The notes: generated by a model from the sequence alone, not told the origin. Numbered from the stretch's first letter, positions 25,916 to 37,621 are shown. The stretch is DNA of 64,000 nt from an uncultured Stenotrophomonas sp. (GCA_900078405.1 FLTS01000001.1:124001-188000), one strand, 5' to 3'. Program-made: numbers and translations.

Positions 25916-26098
25916 ATGGGTAAGGGTGACCGCAAGACCGCCAAGGGCAAGCGCTACAACGCCAGCTACGGCAACGCACGCTCGCATTCGGTGAGCAAGG
26001 TGGCCGTGGGCGCGGCAGCGCCGGTTGCCAAGAAGACCGTTGCCAAGGCGCCGGCCAAGAAGGCCGTTGCCAAGAAGACGGTGGCCAAGGCCGGTTGA
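25916..26098 (+). CDS. 30S ribosomal protein THX (bTHX)
   Basis: A 60-residue, very basic protein. The N-terminus GKGDRKTAKGKRYNASYGN matches bTHX, a small ribosomal protein bound at the head of the 30S subunit in some bacteria. The C-terminal half is a lysine/alanine-rich repeat (VAKK, APAKK), longer than the Thermus form. ATG at 25916 follows GAGGAG with 9 nt spacing. A strong terminator follows. Confidence 0.85.
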   Translation: MGKGDRKTAKGKRYNASYGNARSHSVSKVAVGAAAPVAKKTVAKAPAKKAVAKKTVAKAG

Positions 26099-26116
26099 TT
26101 CCGGTCCGGCATTCGC

Positions 26117-26146
26117 GAAAAAGCGGCGCTTGCGCCGCTTTTTTTG
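26117..26146 (+). terminator. Rho-independent terminator of the bTHX gene
   Basis: aagcggcgc / gcgccgctt stem with a 2-nt apex, an A-run before and a run of seven T after. It lies 18 bp downstream of the stop and could also serve the convergent NPP gene. Confidence 0.92.
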
Positions 26147-26201
26147 TTTTTGCCCGGCTCTCCCACGCTCCGCCTGCCGCGCATCCGTAGATGCGGGGCA
26201 C

Positions 26202-27452
26202 CTACGGGGTGGGCTTGTCGCGCAGTGCTGGCAGCAGGGTCTGCGGGTTGCCGTCGTTGGGCGCCGGGGCGATGCCGGTCAGCCGTGCCAGCAGCGGGTA
26301 GACATCGATGTTGTCGAAGGCCGGCAGCTGCATGCCTTGCCGGAATGACGGGCCACGGGCGATGAACACCGCCTGCATCGACGGCAATGCCGGGTCGTAG
26401 CCGTGCGAGCCGCGGTTGCCCGGCGTGCGCCGGGCGATCGCCGCGCGGGTCAGGGCATCCCAGCCTTTGTGCATCTGGCAGACGATCGGCGGGATGCGCG
26501 GGTGGGTGCCGTAGTGCCAGCGCGCCGGCAGCCGTTCCTTCTTCCAGCAGTCGTAATGCGGGTGCGCACCGAGCAGCGCCTGTTCGGCCTCCCGTTCGCG
26601 GCCCGGCTGCGGGGCAAAACCGATCGACTGGCCGACCGAGACTTCGTTGGCGATGGCCGGCGCGACCATGTCTTCGGTGGCGATGACCTGCCCGTCCTTG
26701 ACCGTGGCCATGCCGTGGTCGGAGACGACGATGATGTTGGTGGTGTCGAACAGCCCGTTACGCGCCATGCCGTCGAGCAGTTGGCCGATGGCGGTGTCCA
26801 CGTCGTGCAGCGCGGCGGCGTATTCGGGCGAATCGGGGCCGTAACGGTGGCCAGCCTGGTCCACCTGTTCCATGTAGGCGGCAACCAGGCGTGGTTTCCG
26901 TCCATCCGGTTTGCCTTGCAGCCAACCCAGCACTTGCCGCATGCGCTCGGGCAATGCGACCGACTCGTCATACGGGTGGCGCAGCCGCGCCTGCATGCCG
27001 CCGATGGGGGCTTCGCTGCCCGGCCACGACCACGTGGCGCTCTTGTGGCCGGCCTTCTCCACGCCCACCCAGATCGGCTCGCCGCCCCACCATGCCGGGT
27101 TGCTCACGGCCTGTGGGTCATTGAGGCGGAAGGTGCCCAGGTCCTCGGCGCTCATGCTGTTGTGGATGATGCCGTGGCGGTCGGGGCGCAGGCCGGTGAC
27201 CAGGGTGTAGTGGTTGGGGAAGGTCAGCGACGGGTAGGACGGATGCATGCCGGTGGCGTGCACGCCCTCGCGCGCCAGCCGCGCCAGGTTCGGGCTGTGG
27301 CCGCGCTCGACCATGTCCGCGCGCAGGCCGTCGATGGACAGCAGCAGGACGGTCGGCGGCGCCGGTGCCGCCGGCATGGACCGGGGGGCGGAGGCGCAGG
27401 CCGCGAGCAGAACACAGGCCAGTGCCGTGGCGGGAAGGCGGAAGGAAATCAT
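26202..27452 (-). CDS. Nucleotide pyrophosphatase/phosphodiesterase family lipoprotein (alkaline phosphatase superfamily)
   Basis: A 416-residue lipoprotein (lipobox LLAAC, Cys19). It belongs to the NPP family: the metal-binding SIDGLRADM, nucleophile Thr region YPSLTFPNHYTLVTG, then DQAGHRYGP and SDHGM for the second zinc and the late His in the GSHGYD motif. These enzymes split nucleotide phosphodiester bonds, such as ATP to AMP and pyrophosphate, at the cell surface. Xanthomonas NPP is a structurally studied member of this class. The first in-frame codons upstream are not conserved, so ATG at 27452 was chosen. Confidence 0.9.
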   Translation of the reverse strand: MISFRLPATALACVLLAACASAPRSMPAAPAPPTVLLLSIDGLRADMVERGHSPNLARLAREGVHATGMHPSYPSLTFPNHYTLVTGLRPDRHGIIHNSMSAEDLGTFRLNDPQAVSNPAWWGGEPIWVGVEKAGHKSATWSWPGSEAPIGGMQARLRHPYDESVALPERMRQVLGWLQGKPDGRKPRLVAAYMEQVDQAGHRYGPDSPEYAAALHDVDTAIGQLLDGMARNGLFDTTNIIVVSDHGMATVKDGQVIATEDMVAPAIANEVSVGQSIGFAPQPGREREAEQALLGAHPHYDCWKKERLPARWHYGTHPRIPPIVCQMHKGWDALTRAAIARRTPGNRGSHGYDPALPSMQAVFIARGPSFRQGMQLPAFDNIDVYPLLARLTGIAPAPNDGNPQTLLPALRDKPTP

Positions 27453-27516
27453 CGGCCCATGATAGAGGCCGACCATGACGCCACGCATACGACTTTTGGC
27501 AGGTGACCTGGCCGGA

Positions 27517-28026
<510 letters not shown>

Positions 28027-28047
28027 AAGGCTAGGCACGAGTGAAGA

Positions 28048-28145
28048 GGAACGAGGAACGAGGAACGAGAGACGGCAAAAGCGGGGCTGCGGAGGAGGCG
28101 GGGTGTCATGGCGGCAGTGCCGTTGCTTTTACTCGTTCCTCGCTC
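28048..28145. repeat. Inverted GAACGAG-rich repeat overlapping the end of the ada-alkA gene
   Basis: Repeated ggaacgag units (28056-28069) face ctcgttcctcgctc (28132-28145), which also encodes the last residues before the Ada-AlkA stop. A similar inverted pair occurs at 32088-32250 after the ubiM-like gene. It may act as an mRNA 3'-end hairpin or be a small mobile repeat. Confidence 0.6.
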
Positions 28146-29566
28146 AAATGCCACAGATGCAGCACGGCATAGGCGCGCCACGGCCGCCATGCCTGCGAGC
28201 GGGCCTCGGTGGCGCGTTCGCTCAGGCGCCGGCCTTCGCCCAGCACCTGTTGCAGCACCAGGTCGCCGGCCGGAAAGGCGTCGGGCATGCCCAGCGCGCG
28301 CAGCGCCATGTAGTGCGCGGTCCACGGGCCGATGCCGGGCAGGGCGGTGGCATTGCGCACGAACTGCTCCAGCGTCTGCGCGCGGCTGAAATCCAGCCGG
28401 CCTTCGGCGCAGGCGCGGGCCACCGCGCGCAGCGTGGCGGCGCGGGTGCGCGGCAGGCCGATGCCTTCCAGCGGCGCTTCGGCCAGCGCGGCGGGGGTGG
28501 GGAACTGCCGGTCCAGCCCTTCCGGCAGGCCGGGCAGGTGCTCGCCGAAACGGTCCACCAGCCGCCGCGCCAGCGTGGTCGCCGCGGCGACGCTGACCTG
28601 CTGGCCCAGCACCGCGCGCGCTGCGATCTCGAAACCGTCCCAGCCGCCGGGAATGCGCAGGCCGGGGCGCTCGGCGATGCCGCGCGCCAGCAGCGGTTCG
28701 TGGTCCAGGCAGGCGTGGACGGTGGCGAGGTCGGCATCGAGGTCGAACACGCGCCGTACCCTGGCCACGATCGCCGGGATCGCGCGTGCATCACTGGTGC
28801 CCAGTTGCAGGCGCAGTTCCGGCCGCTTCGGGTCGGCGCTGACCCGGATCAGGCTGGCGCGGCCATTGGCGACGATCACGCGCTGGTAGCTGCCCTCGTC
28901 GATGCGCTCGATGCCGGGGATCGCGCGCTTGCGCAGGAAGCCGAGCATCGCCGCGAAATCCAGCGGCGGCCGGTACGCCAGCCGTAGCACCGGCTCGCCG
29001 CCGGGCACCGCGCCATGCTGCCGGCGCAGCGCGCTGGGCGGCATGCCGCAGCCTTCGAGGAAGGCACCGTTGAACCGGCGCAGGCTGTTGAAGCCGGCGG
29101 CCAGCGCGATTTCGGTGACCGGCAAGGCGGTTTCGGTCAGCAACTGCTTGGCCAGCAGCAGGCGGCGGGTGGCGTGCAGTTGTGCCGGCGTGGCGCCCAG
29201 CCTGGCCACGAACAGGCGTTGCAGCTGGCGCGCACTCAGCTCCATCGCGTCGGCCAGCGCGGCGGCCGGCCGTTCCTGCAGGATGCCTTCATCCAGCAGC
29301 GCCAGCGCGCGGTGCAGGGTGTGGTCCTGCATGAAATTGGCGTCGTCAGGCGACAGCTCGGGCCGGCAGCGCAGGCAGGGCCGGTAGCCGGCCGCGGCTG
29401 CCGCGGCGGCGGTGGGGTAGTAGCTGACGTTCTCGCGCCGCGGCGCCGGCGCCGGGCACACCGGCCGGCAATAGATGCCGGTGCTGCGCACGGCGGTGAA
29501 GAACAGGCCGTCGAAGCGCGCATCGCGGGCCAGGCGCGCCTGTTCGCATTGGTCGTGGCTGGGCAT
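28106..29566 (-). CDS. Ada-AlkA fusion: methylphosphotriester sensor/regulator fused to 3-methyladenine glycosylase
   Basis: A 486-residue two-function repair protein. Residues about 1-75 form the AdaA zinc domain with four cysteines (YCRPVC and CLRCRPE) that accept methyl groups from DNA phosphotriesters. An AraC-type helix-turn-helix domain follows (LSARQLQRLF, EIALAAGFNSLRRFNGAF), then an AlkA-type HhH-GPD glycosylase with the catalytic Asp region (FPAGDLVLQQ) and hairpin ALPGIGPWTAHYMAL. It would sense alkylation damage, activate genes and excise alkylated bases. This 'Ada' lacks the C-terminal Ogt domain, which is encoded separately just downstream. The ATG at 29566 was chosen; 29578 is also possible. 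Confidence 0.93.
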   Translation of the reverse strand: MPSHDQCEQARLARDARFDGLFFTAVRSTGIYCRPVCPAPAPRRENVSYYPTAAAAAAAGYRPCLRCRPELSPDDANFMQDHTLHRALALLDEGILQERPAAALADAMELSARQLQRLFVARLGATPAQLHATRRLLLAKQLLTETALPVTEIALAAGFNSLRRFNGAFLEGCGMPPSALRRQHGAVPGGEPVLRLAYRPPLDFAAMLGFLRKRAIPGIERIDEGSYQRVIVANGRASLIRVSADPKRPELRLQLGTSDARAIPAIVARVRRVFDLDADLATVHACLDHEPLLARGIAERPGLRIPGGWDGFEIAARAVLGQQVSVAAATTLARRLVDRFGEHLPGLPEGLDRQFPTPAALAEAPLEGIGLPRTRAATLRAVARACAEGRLDFSRAQTLEQFVRNATALPGIGPWTAHYMALRALGMPDAFPAGDLVLQQVLGEGRRLSERATEARSQAWRPWRAYAVLHLWHLSEERVKATALPP

Positions 29567-29711
29567 GGAGGGCTGCATGGGGCCCAGTCTAGGCCCGGTG
29601 ATGGGGGCGTACTGGCCATTTCCGGACATCAATGCCGCGCGTGCAGGTGACATTCGGGTGGGCGCCGGCAAGGCGAACTAGACTGGGGGCCCACTCAAGC
29701 GATGGTTCCCC

Positions 29712-30836
29712 ATGCTGCGCAGATTCCGCTGGTCGCCGTTGTTGTGCCTCGGGCTGCTGGCCTGCCACCCCGCCGGCCAGGACAAGACGCAGGCCACGCC
29801 CGATACGGTCGCGGCGCTGGCCGCCGATGGCGACCACATGGTGTCGATCAACGCCGCCGACGCGCCGCCGCCGCCCGCGCCGGTGCAGCCGGCCAAGGAC
29901 AGGCCGTGGCCGGAGGTGGCGCTGGAGAACGGCAGGGCGTGGATCGGCTGTGATACCGATTACGCCGGTGAGGCCGGCGACGGCACCGAGCTGGAAGCGC
30001 TGGACCGGCAGAGCCTGGATGCCGCGCTGGAGCCCTGCCGTGAGCGTGGGCTGGTGCGGGTGCGCTACGTCGGCAAGGTCAACCCCGCGTTCGCGGCGAT
30101 GGTGTCGCGGCTGGCGGTGGTGGCCGACGCGATGGACATCGGCAGGCGCATCCTCGACCTGGATTCCAGCGGTGGCCAGGTGGAGGCGGCGATCGTCGCC
30201 GGTGACAGCATCGGCGAATCCGGCTGGACCATCTGGGTGCGTGAAGGCTCGATCTGCCACAGCGCCTGCGTGTTCGTGCTGGCTGCTGGCGACAACCGGC
30301 TGATTTCCGGAAAGGTCGGCATCCACCGGATGATGCGGATCAGCTCCACCGCCACCTCGCGCGCCGAGCTGAACAAGGAGCTGCAGCAGGTCTACGACAA
30401 CGTGAAGGACTACCTGCAGCGCAATGGTGTGGCGGTGGGCGTGGCCGACCTGATGATGACCGTGCCCAACCGCAGCCTGCGCCTGCTCAGCAACGCCGAG
30501 CTCAAGCAGTACGGGCTGGACGGCACCAACGCGGTGCAGGACGACCTGGAGCGGATCAAGCAGATGCGCAAGTGCGGCGACGATTTCGTGCGGCGCAAGG
30601 ACGCCTTCCTGGCCGCCTTCGACCGCCAGTGCAAGCACGAGGGCGCCGACCTGGAAGCGGTCACCACCTGCGGGCAGGCGCTGAAGGAGCAATACGGTTT
30701 CCCCGACGAAACCTGCCCGGACGAGAGCCCGCTGTCGGAACTGGGCAGCGCGCTGCTGGAGCCGCCGGCCCCGGCCGAGCCGCCGGTGGTCGCGCTGCCC
30801 GATGCCCCGGTCGCCAGCCACGAGGCCGGCACCTGA
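29712..30836 (+). CDS. Periplasmic lipoprotein with ClpP/crotonase-like fold (COG3904-like)
   Basis: A 374-residue lipoprotein (lipobox LGLLAC, Cys18). After a Pro/Ala-rich linker, the core domain contains LDLDSSGGQVEAAIVAG (glycine loop like ClpP) and SICHSACVFVLAAG with a serine at the position used as nucleophile in ClpP-fold proteases, followed by GKVGIHR with a candidate His. It may be a periplasmic serine protease; this rests on fold similarity. C-terminal region is Pro/Glu-rich. It is the first gene after a 145-bp gap from the divergent Ada gene. Confidence 0.75.
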   Translation: MLRRFRWSPLLCLGLLACHPAGQDKTQATPDTVAALAADGDHMVSINAADAPPPPAPVQPAKDRPWPEVALENGRAWIGCDTDYAGEAGDGTELEALDRQSLDAALEPCRERGLVRVRYVGKVNPAFAAMVSRLAVVADAMDIGRRILDLDSSGGQVEAAIVAGDSIGESGWTIWVREGSICHSACVFVLAAGDNRLISGKVGIHRMMRISSTATSRAELNKELQQVYDNVKDYLQRNGVAVGVADLMMTVPNRSLRLLSNAELKQYGLDGTNAVQDDLERIKQMRKCGDDFVRRKDAFLAAFDRQCKHEGADLEAVTTCGQALKEQYGFPDETCPDESPLSELGSALLEPPAPAEPPVVALPDAPVASHEAGT

Positions 30837-30915
30837 GTTCCTGACCCGGATCAAGGCCGCCACTGCCGCCGCTGCGTAGGCTGTGGCGATTACTGATGAC
30901 GCGGGAGCCATGAAG

Positions 30916-32097
30916 ATGCGCGATGTCGATGTATTGATTGTGGGGGCAGGGCCGGCGGGGTTGAGCCTGGCGCGCGGGCTGGCGGGCACCGGGCTGTCGG
31001 TGACGCTGGTCGAGCAGCAGCCGGCGGCGGCGCTGGCCGAGCCGGCGTTCGACGGCCGCGAGATCGCGCTGACCCATGCCTCGCGGCAGATCATGCAGTC
31101 GCTCGGGCTGTGGCAGCGCATCGAACCGGCGCAGGTGTCGCCGCTGCGCAGTGCCAAGGTGATGAACGGCGCCTCGCCGTTCGCGCTCGGCTTCGCCGCG
31201 GCCAGGGAAGGCGTGGAAGAACTGGGCTGGCTGGTCCCCAACCACCTGATCCGCCGCGCCGCATGGGAGGCGGTGCAGGGGCAGGAGGGGCTGGAACTGG
31301 TCGACGGCGCCAAGGTGACCGCGATCGAGCCCGACGGTCAGGCCAATGCCGTGCTGCTGGACGACGGCCGCCGCCTTGCCGCGCGGCTGGTGGTGGCTGC
31401 CGACAGCCGTTTCTCGGCGACCCGGCGGATGATGGGCATCGGCGCGCAGATGCGCGATTTCGGCAAGTCGATGCTGGTGTGCCGGCTGCGCCACGAGCGC
31501 CCGCACCAGCACGAGGCGTGGGAGTGGTTCGGCTATGGCCGCACGCTGGCGATGCTGCCGCTGCCCGGCGACCAGTGCTCGGCGGTGATCACCTTGCCGC
31601 CGCAGCAGATACAGGAATTGATGGCGATGGACGAGGACCGTTTCGGCGAGGCCGTTGGCGGTTTCTTCGAGCAGCGCCTGGGCCGCATGCAGCCGGTGGG
31701 CACGCGCCATGTCTACCCGCTGGTGGGCGTGTACGCGCACCGTTTTGCCGGGCCGCGCTACGTGCTGCTCGGCGATGCCGCGGTGGGCATGCACCCGGTC
31801 ACCGCGCACGGCTTCAACTTCGGCCTGCAGAGCCAGCAGCGGCTGGCGAAGTTGCTGGAAGAAGCGGCCGCGCGCGGCGGTGACATCGGCGCGGCCACGT
31901 TGCTGGCCCGCTACGAGCGCAACCACCGGCTGGCGACGCGACCGCTGTACGAGGCCACCAACGCCATCGCCGCGCTGTACAACGACAGCCGCCTGCCGGC
32001 GCGGATGCTGCGCAACGCCGCGCTGCGCGTGGCGCACGGCGTGGCGCCGTTCAGGAAGATGATTGCCGCGCACCTGACCCAAGCCAGGAACGAGTGA
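30916..32097 (+). CDS. ubiM: FAD-dependent ubiquinone-biosynthesis hydroxylase, likely UbiM
   Basis: A 393-residue flavoprotein monooxygenase of the UbiH/UbiF/UbiI/UbiM/Coq6 family. It has the N-terminal FAD-binding GAGPAGLSLARGL, the FDGREIALTHASR region, the DSRFSATRRM second FAD motif and the GDAAVGMHPVTAHGFNFGL block near the C-terminus. Such enzymes add hydroxyls to the quinone ring during ubiquinone synthesis; the sequence is closest, from memory, to UbiM, a broad-position variant. ATG at 30916 has GGGAG with about 8 nt spacing; ATG 30910 is also possible. Confidence 0.78.
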   Translation: MRDVDVLIVGAGPAGLSLARGLAGTGLSVTLVEQQPAAALAEPAFDGREIALTHASRQIMQSLGLWQRIEPAQVSPLRSAKVMNGASPFALGFAAAREGVEELGWLVPNHLIRRAAWEAVQGQEGLELVDGAKVTAIEPDGQANAVLLDDGRRLAARLVVAADSRFSATRRMMGIGAQMRDFGKSMLVCRLRHERPHQHEAWEWFGYGRTLAMLPLPGDQCSAVITLPPQQIQELMAMDEDRFGEAVGGFFEQRLGRMQPVGTRHVYPLVGVYAHRFAGPRYVLLGDAAVGMHPVTAHGFNFGLQSQQRLAKLLEEAAARGGDIGAATLLARYERNHRLATRPLYEATNAIAALYNDSRLPARMLRNAALRVAHGVAPFRKMIAAHLTQARNE

Positions 32098-32250
32098 AGA
32101 GGAACGAGAAACGAGTGAAAGCAAAATCAGGTCCGCAGGTGTTGCGCGTGCCCGGCACGGGGTTCAAGGCGAAAGCTTCTGCGGGCAAAGCCCCGCAGCT
32201 ACCGCCTTCTCTCTTTCCTCGTTCCTCTTCATTCGTTTCTTGCTTCAGCC
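32088..32250. repeat. Long inverted repeat region with GAACGAG arms and an enclosed palindrome
   Basis: gtgaagaggaacgagaaacg on the left (overlapping the ubiM stop) matches the complement of cctcgttcctcttcattcg on the right, and encloses a GGCAAAGCCCC-type palindrome at about 32150-32205. Transcribed, this would fold into a large hairpin between two converging genes. Confidence 0.6.
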
Positions 32251-32255
32251 TGGCT

Positions 32256-32468
32256 TCAACGCACCCGGATGCACACCTCGCCCAGCTCCACCTGCTGGCC
32301 CGCGCGGATCTTGCAGGCCTTGCGCAGTTCCACCGTGCCGTCCACGCGCACGTGGCCCTCGCCGATGATGGTCTTGGCCTCGCCGCCGCTGCTGACCAGG
32401 TCGGTGAGCTTGAGCAGCTGCTTCAGTTCCACGTACTCGCGGTCCAGTTCGAAGTCGATGGTCTGCAT
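32256..32468 (-). CDS. YbcJ-like S4-domain RNA-binding protein
   Basis: A 70-residue protein that is a single S4 RNA-binding domain: YVELKQLLKLTDLVSSGGEAK followed by VRVDGTVELRKACKIRAG. It probably binds structured RNA. Common annotation is YbcJ; its role is unknown. ATG at 32468. It is on the same strand as the membrane protein and sigma factor genes, 65 bp downstream. Confidence 0.85.
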   Translation of the reverse strand: MQTIDFELDREYVELKQLLKLTDLVSSGGEAKTIIGEGHVRVDGTVELRKACKIRAGQQVELGEVCIRVR

Positions 32469-32533
32469 GGGGGCAACGCAATGGAGAAGGACGCGATTAT
32501 CACCCGCCGCGGCCGTCGTGGTTGCGGCAAACC

Positions 32534-33190
32534 TCATTCCCGCTCGAACCGGCGCACTTCCTCCAGCAGCGCCCGCGCCCTGCGCAGGCTGTAGCCGGTG
32601 ACGGCATCCTCCACCCTGCGGGCCAGCCGTGGCCGCACGGGGTTGCGCGCCCAGCGGTGGAAACAGGCGGTGCCCAGCCAGCCGAGCAGGCCGAGCGCAA
32701 GGCTGGCCCAGACCCACGTCTGCGCACCCGCCGCAGCCGGGGCCTGCGTCAACCCGGCAACGGCGACCACCACCACGACCCACATCACCCACCACGGCCA
32801 GCCGGCGAGCATGCCGTTGAATACGTGGAACCGGCGCAGCAGCCCGAGCTGCTTTTCGATGCGCAGTACCGGGGCGGCGTAGTCGATGCGGGAGACCAGG
32901 GCAAGGCTGATGCCGGCCAGTGCCGCGCTCGCCACGCCGAACGCGTGCAGCGCCACGCCGGCGGCGAAATAGCCGGGGACGTCGAGGTTGCGCTTCCAGC
33001 AGGCGATGCCCAGCACCACCAGCGCCACGCCCAGCGCCAGTTGCAGCCATTGCCCCAGCCGCAGCGGCGCAAGGCTGTGGCGCAGGCGCCGGCCGGTCTG
33101 TTCGCGCAGCAATTGCAACGACAGTGCCTGCTGGCGCTCCATCTGCCGGCCCAGTTGCTGCCAGAGGTCTTTCAGTTCGTCGGTTTCCAT
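32534..33190 (-). CDS. Membrane protein in the sigma factor operon, possible anti-sigma partner
   Basis: A 218-residue protein. A cytosolic N-terminal helix-rich part (about 1-50; LWQQLGRQMERQQALSL) precedes four hydrophobic segments (about 48-67, 75-98, 125-145, 155-172). It starts 11 bp after the ECF sigma gene's stop, the usual place for an anti-sigma factor. No ZAS zinc motif (HxxxCxxC) is present, so if it is an anti-sigma factor it is of another kind. This is inference from position. Confidence 0.62.
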   Translation of the reverse strand: METDELKDLWQQLGRQMERQQALSLQLLREQTGRRLRHSLAPLRLGQWLQLALGVALVVLGIACWKRNLDVPGYFAAGVALHAFGVASAALAGISLALVSRIDYAAPVLRIEKQLGLLRRFHVFNGMLAGWPWWVMWVVVVVAVAGLTQAPAAAGAQTWVWASLALGLLGWLGTACFHRWARNPVRPRLARRVEDAVTGYSLRRARALLEEVRRFERE

Positions 33191-33201
33191 TGCGGTGCTC
33201 C

Positions 33202-33693
33202 TCACAGTTCGTTGCGCAGCCGCGCCTTGAGGCGGCCGATCTTGGTGGCGACGTTGGTTTCGCTCAGCCCCAGCACCTCGGCGATCTCGCGTTGCGGGCG
33301 TTCTTCCAGATAGAGCAGCATCAGCGCGCGCTCCAGCGGCGGCAGCGCGTGGATGAAGCGGTACAGGCGTTCTAGTTGCTGGCTGCGTTCGGGGTCGTGC
33401 GGCGCGGGGTCGGCCAGCGCATCGAGCGCGCCTTCGGTGGTTTCAGCCAGTGCCGGTGCGCGCATCCGCCCGCGCAGCTGCGAAATCGCCACGTTCAGCG
33501 CAATGCGGTACATCCACGTGGAAAACGGACGCGCCGGGTCGTAGGACGGCCATGCCCGCCACAGCTGGGCGGCGATTTCCTGCATCAGGTCCTCGCGGTC
33601 CTCGCGTTGCCGGGCATAGCTGCCGGCCACCTTGGCGAGGATGCCGCGGTGCCGTTCCAGCAGTTCGGCGAAAGGGGATGAAACGGGCGGCAT
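33202..33693 (-). CDS. ECF-type RNA polymerase sigma factor
   Basis: A 163-residue sigma-70-family protein containing region 2 (QREDREDLMQEIAAQLWRAW, STWMYRIALNVAISQLR) and region 4 (LPPLERALMLLYLEERPQREIAEVLGLSETNVATKIGRLKARL). It directs RNA polymerase to a stress or envelope regulon of unknown scope. The gene is followed by a membrane protein gene that may restrain it. A divergent DEAD-box helicase gene begins 161 bp upstream. Confidence 0.9.
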   Translation of the reverse strand: MPPVSSPFAELLERHRGILAKVAGSYARQREDREDLMQEIAAQLWRAWPSYDPARPFSTWMYRIALNVAISQLRGRMRAPALAETTEGALDALADPAPHDPERSQQLERLYRFIHALPPLERALMLLYLEERPQREIAEVLGLSETNVATKIGRLKARLRNEL

Positions 33694-33853
33694 GGGTGGT
33701 TTTGCGGGGAAGTTGGCGGGTGATTCGCCGGCTGGGGCGGGATATCACACCTGAATGGAGCCCATCGGCATTTTCGACAGCCGGCCCGCCAGGGCGCACA
33801 ATAGACGACTTGCGCCCGCCCGTTCGCGGCGGTGCTGCCCCCGGAGTTCCCCA

Positions 33854-35797
<1,944 letters not shown>

Positions 35798-35941
35798 ACC
35801 TTGGCGGGCCTGCGGTTGCAGGCCCGTGCATGGCCGGCATGGCCGAGGCCGGTGCACATCTGGAAACCACTGTTTGCTTGATGCAGTGCCGGGCAGGAGG
35901 CCGGGCAATGTGATAATGGCCAGCTGACATGGGAACAGCGG

Positions 35942-37621
35942 ATGGAGCAGATGCCGGAGCGGCAGGGAGTCGGGCACGGTTGCGCGGGATGGCGCTGGGG
36001 AGCGTGGCTGCTGGCTGCGCTGCTGCTGTCCGTGGTGCCGGCGCTGTCCGCATCGCCATTGCAGGCCGGCAAGGATTACCTGCTGTTCGGCCATGCCACC
36101 GACCAGCAGGCGCCGGTGCGCGCCTGCACGCCGGAGATGCTTGAACGCCTGCACGAGCGCGTCGAGATCCCGCCGCCGGCAGGCGGCTGGTCGGGCGCGC
36201 CGCAGGCGCTGGAGGTGTTCAACGTCTTCCACGGCGAAGTGATGATCCACCAGGGCGAGCGCACCGTGTGCGGCCATGCGCAGGATGCGCGCACCCGCGA
36301 TTCGCGTTTCCGCGCTGGCACCGGCATGGTGGCGGTGCCGGCGGCCGGCAGCATGGCGCCGATCGGGGTGGCGTGGGAACGCCCGCTCAAGCCCGGCTGG
36401 ATCCCGGTGCTGCGGCTGGGCGCGCCAAGCCCGGTACAGCAGCGCGACACTGCGCGGCTGCTGGTGCGCACCAGTTGCCTGGCCATCGCGCTGGCGCTGG
36501 CGTTGTCGGCGGTGATGGGGTTCCTTTCCACCCGCAGCCGCGATTTCCTGTTCTATGTGCTGGTATGCCTGCTGATGATGCTGTGGCAGGCGGTGTTCAG
36601 CGGCCTGAGCGGCTATCCCCGGCCGTGGCTGCCCATCGGCGACGCCGCTCCGCAATGGCTGGTGGCGATGTCGGCGCTGGCCTACGCGGCGCTGGTCTGG
36701 CTGATGTGGTGGATCTGCGGCGGCTGGCGGCGCCTTCCGGTCCTGCGCGCCGGCCTGCGCTGGCTGTCGGCGCTGCTGCTGTGCATCGCGCTGCTGGCGC
36801 CGTGGTTGCCGTTCGCGGCGTTGTCGGTGGTGGCGGTCTGGCTGGACCACGGTTTCGCGGTGGCCTGCCTGCTGTCCTTCGCAGTGGGTGTGTGGCTGCT
36901 GCGTCGGCGCGACTACAACGCGATGGACGGCATCATCGCGCTGCTGCCGTTGCTGGCGATGGTGCTGGCCGACTGGTTCCATGCCGAGTGGCTGGTCCGC
37001 TACCGCATCGAGATCATCCAGCTGGCGGTGAGCTGGTTCCTGATCATCAGCGCCTTCAGCCTCAACCGCAGCCTGGACCTGCTGCGCCGGCAGCGCGACG
37101 AGATGCGCCAGCTTGCCCACACCGACATGCTGACCGGCCTGCCCAACCGCCGCGCCGGCCTGCGCCAGCTCGAGCGGCACATGCAGCAGAGCCGGAAGGA
37201 CGCACAGCCGCTGGCTATCGGCTTCCTCGACATCGACCTGTTCAAGCAGATCAACGACCGCTTCGGCCATGACGTCGGCGACGAGGTGCTGGTATCGGTG
37301 GCCAATGCCCTGCTCGGCGCGGTGCGCAACCGCGACGACGTGATCCGCATGGGCGGCGAGGAATTCCTGATCCTGCTGCCGGGCGCCGGCGTGGACGGCG
37401 CGCTGCCGCGGCTGGAGCAATTGCGCGACCGGATCGGGCAACAGGCGCAGGAGCTGCGCCACGACGGGCTGGTGATCACCGCCAGCATCGGCCTGGCGGA
37501 AATGCAGCCGGGCGACGACATGGCCGCGCTGCTGCGCCGCGCCGACAACGCCATGTACCGGGCCAAGCGCGGCGGCCGCAACCGCGTGGTCGACGCGCGC
37601 ACCCAGCCGGACGTGATCTGA
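35942..37621 (+). CDS. Membrane-bound diguanylate cyclase (7TM sensor plus GGDEF)
   Basis: A 559-residue enzyme producing cyclic di-GMP. A signal anchor (about 18-38) and an extracytoplasmic domain (about 40-165) precede seven hydrophobic segments (about 175-370), resembling 7TMR-DISM sensors. The GGDEF domain (about 390-550) has an intact active site GGEEF (residue 471 on), the DIDLFKQINDRFGHDVGD metal-binding block, and an RxxD (RNRD) inhibitory site five residues before it, so product inhibition is likely. It has no EAL domain. The signal it senses is unknown. Confidence 0.92.
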   Translation: MEQMPERQGVGHGCAGWRWGAWLLAALLLSVVPALSASPLQAGKDYLLFGHATDQQAPVRACTPEMLERLHERVEIPPPAGGWSGAPQALEVFNVFHGEVMIHQGERTVCGHAQDARTRDSRFRAGTGMVAVPAAGSMAPIGVAWERPLKPGWIPVLRLGAPSPVQQRDTARLLVRTSCLAIALALALSAVMGFLSTRSRDFLFYVLVCLLMMLWQAVFSGLSGYPRPWLPIGDAAPQWLVAMSALAYAALVWLMWWICGGWRRLPVLRAGLRWLSALLLCIALLAPWLPFAALSVVAVWLDHGFAVACLLSFAVGVWLLRRRDYNAMDGIIALLPLLAMVLADWFHAEWLVRYRIEIIQLAVSWFLIISAFSLNRSLDLLRRQRDEMRQLAHTDMLTGLPNRRAGLRQLERHMQQSRKDAQPLAIGFLDIDLFKQINDRFGHDVGDEVLVSVANALLGAVRNRDDVIRMGGEEFLILLPGAGVDGALPRLEQLRDRIGQQAQELRHDGLVITASIGLAEMQPGDDMAALLRRADNAMYRAKRGGRNRVVDARTQPDVI

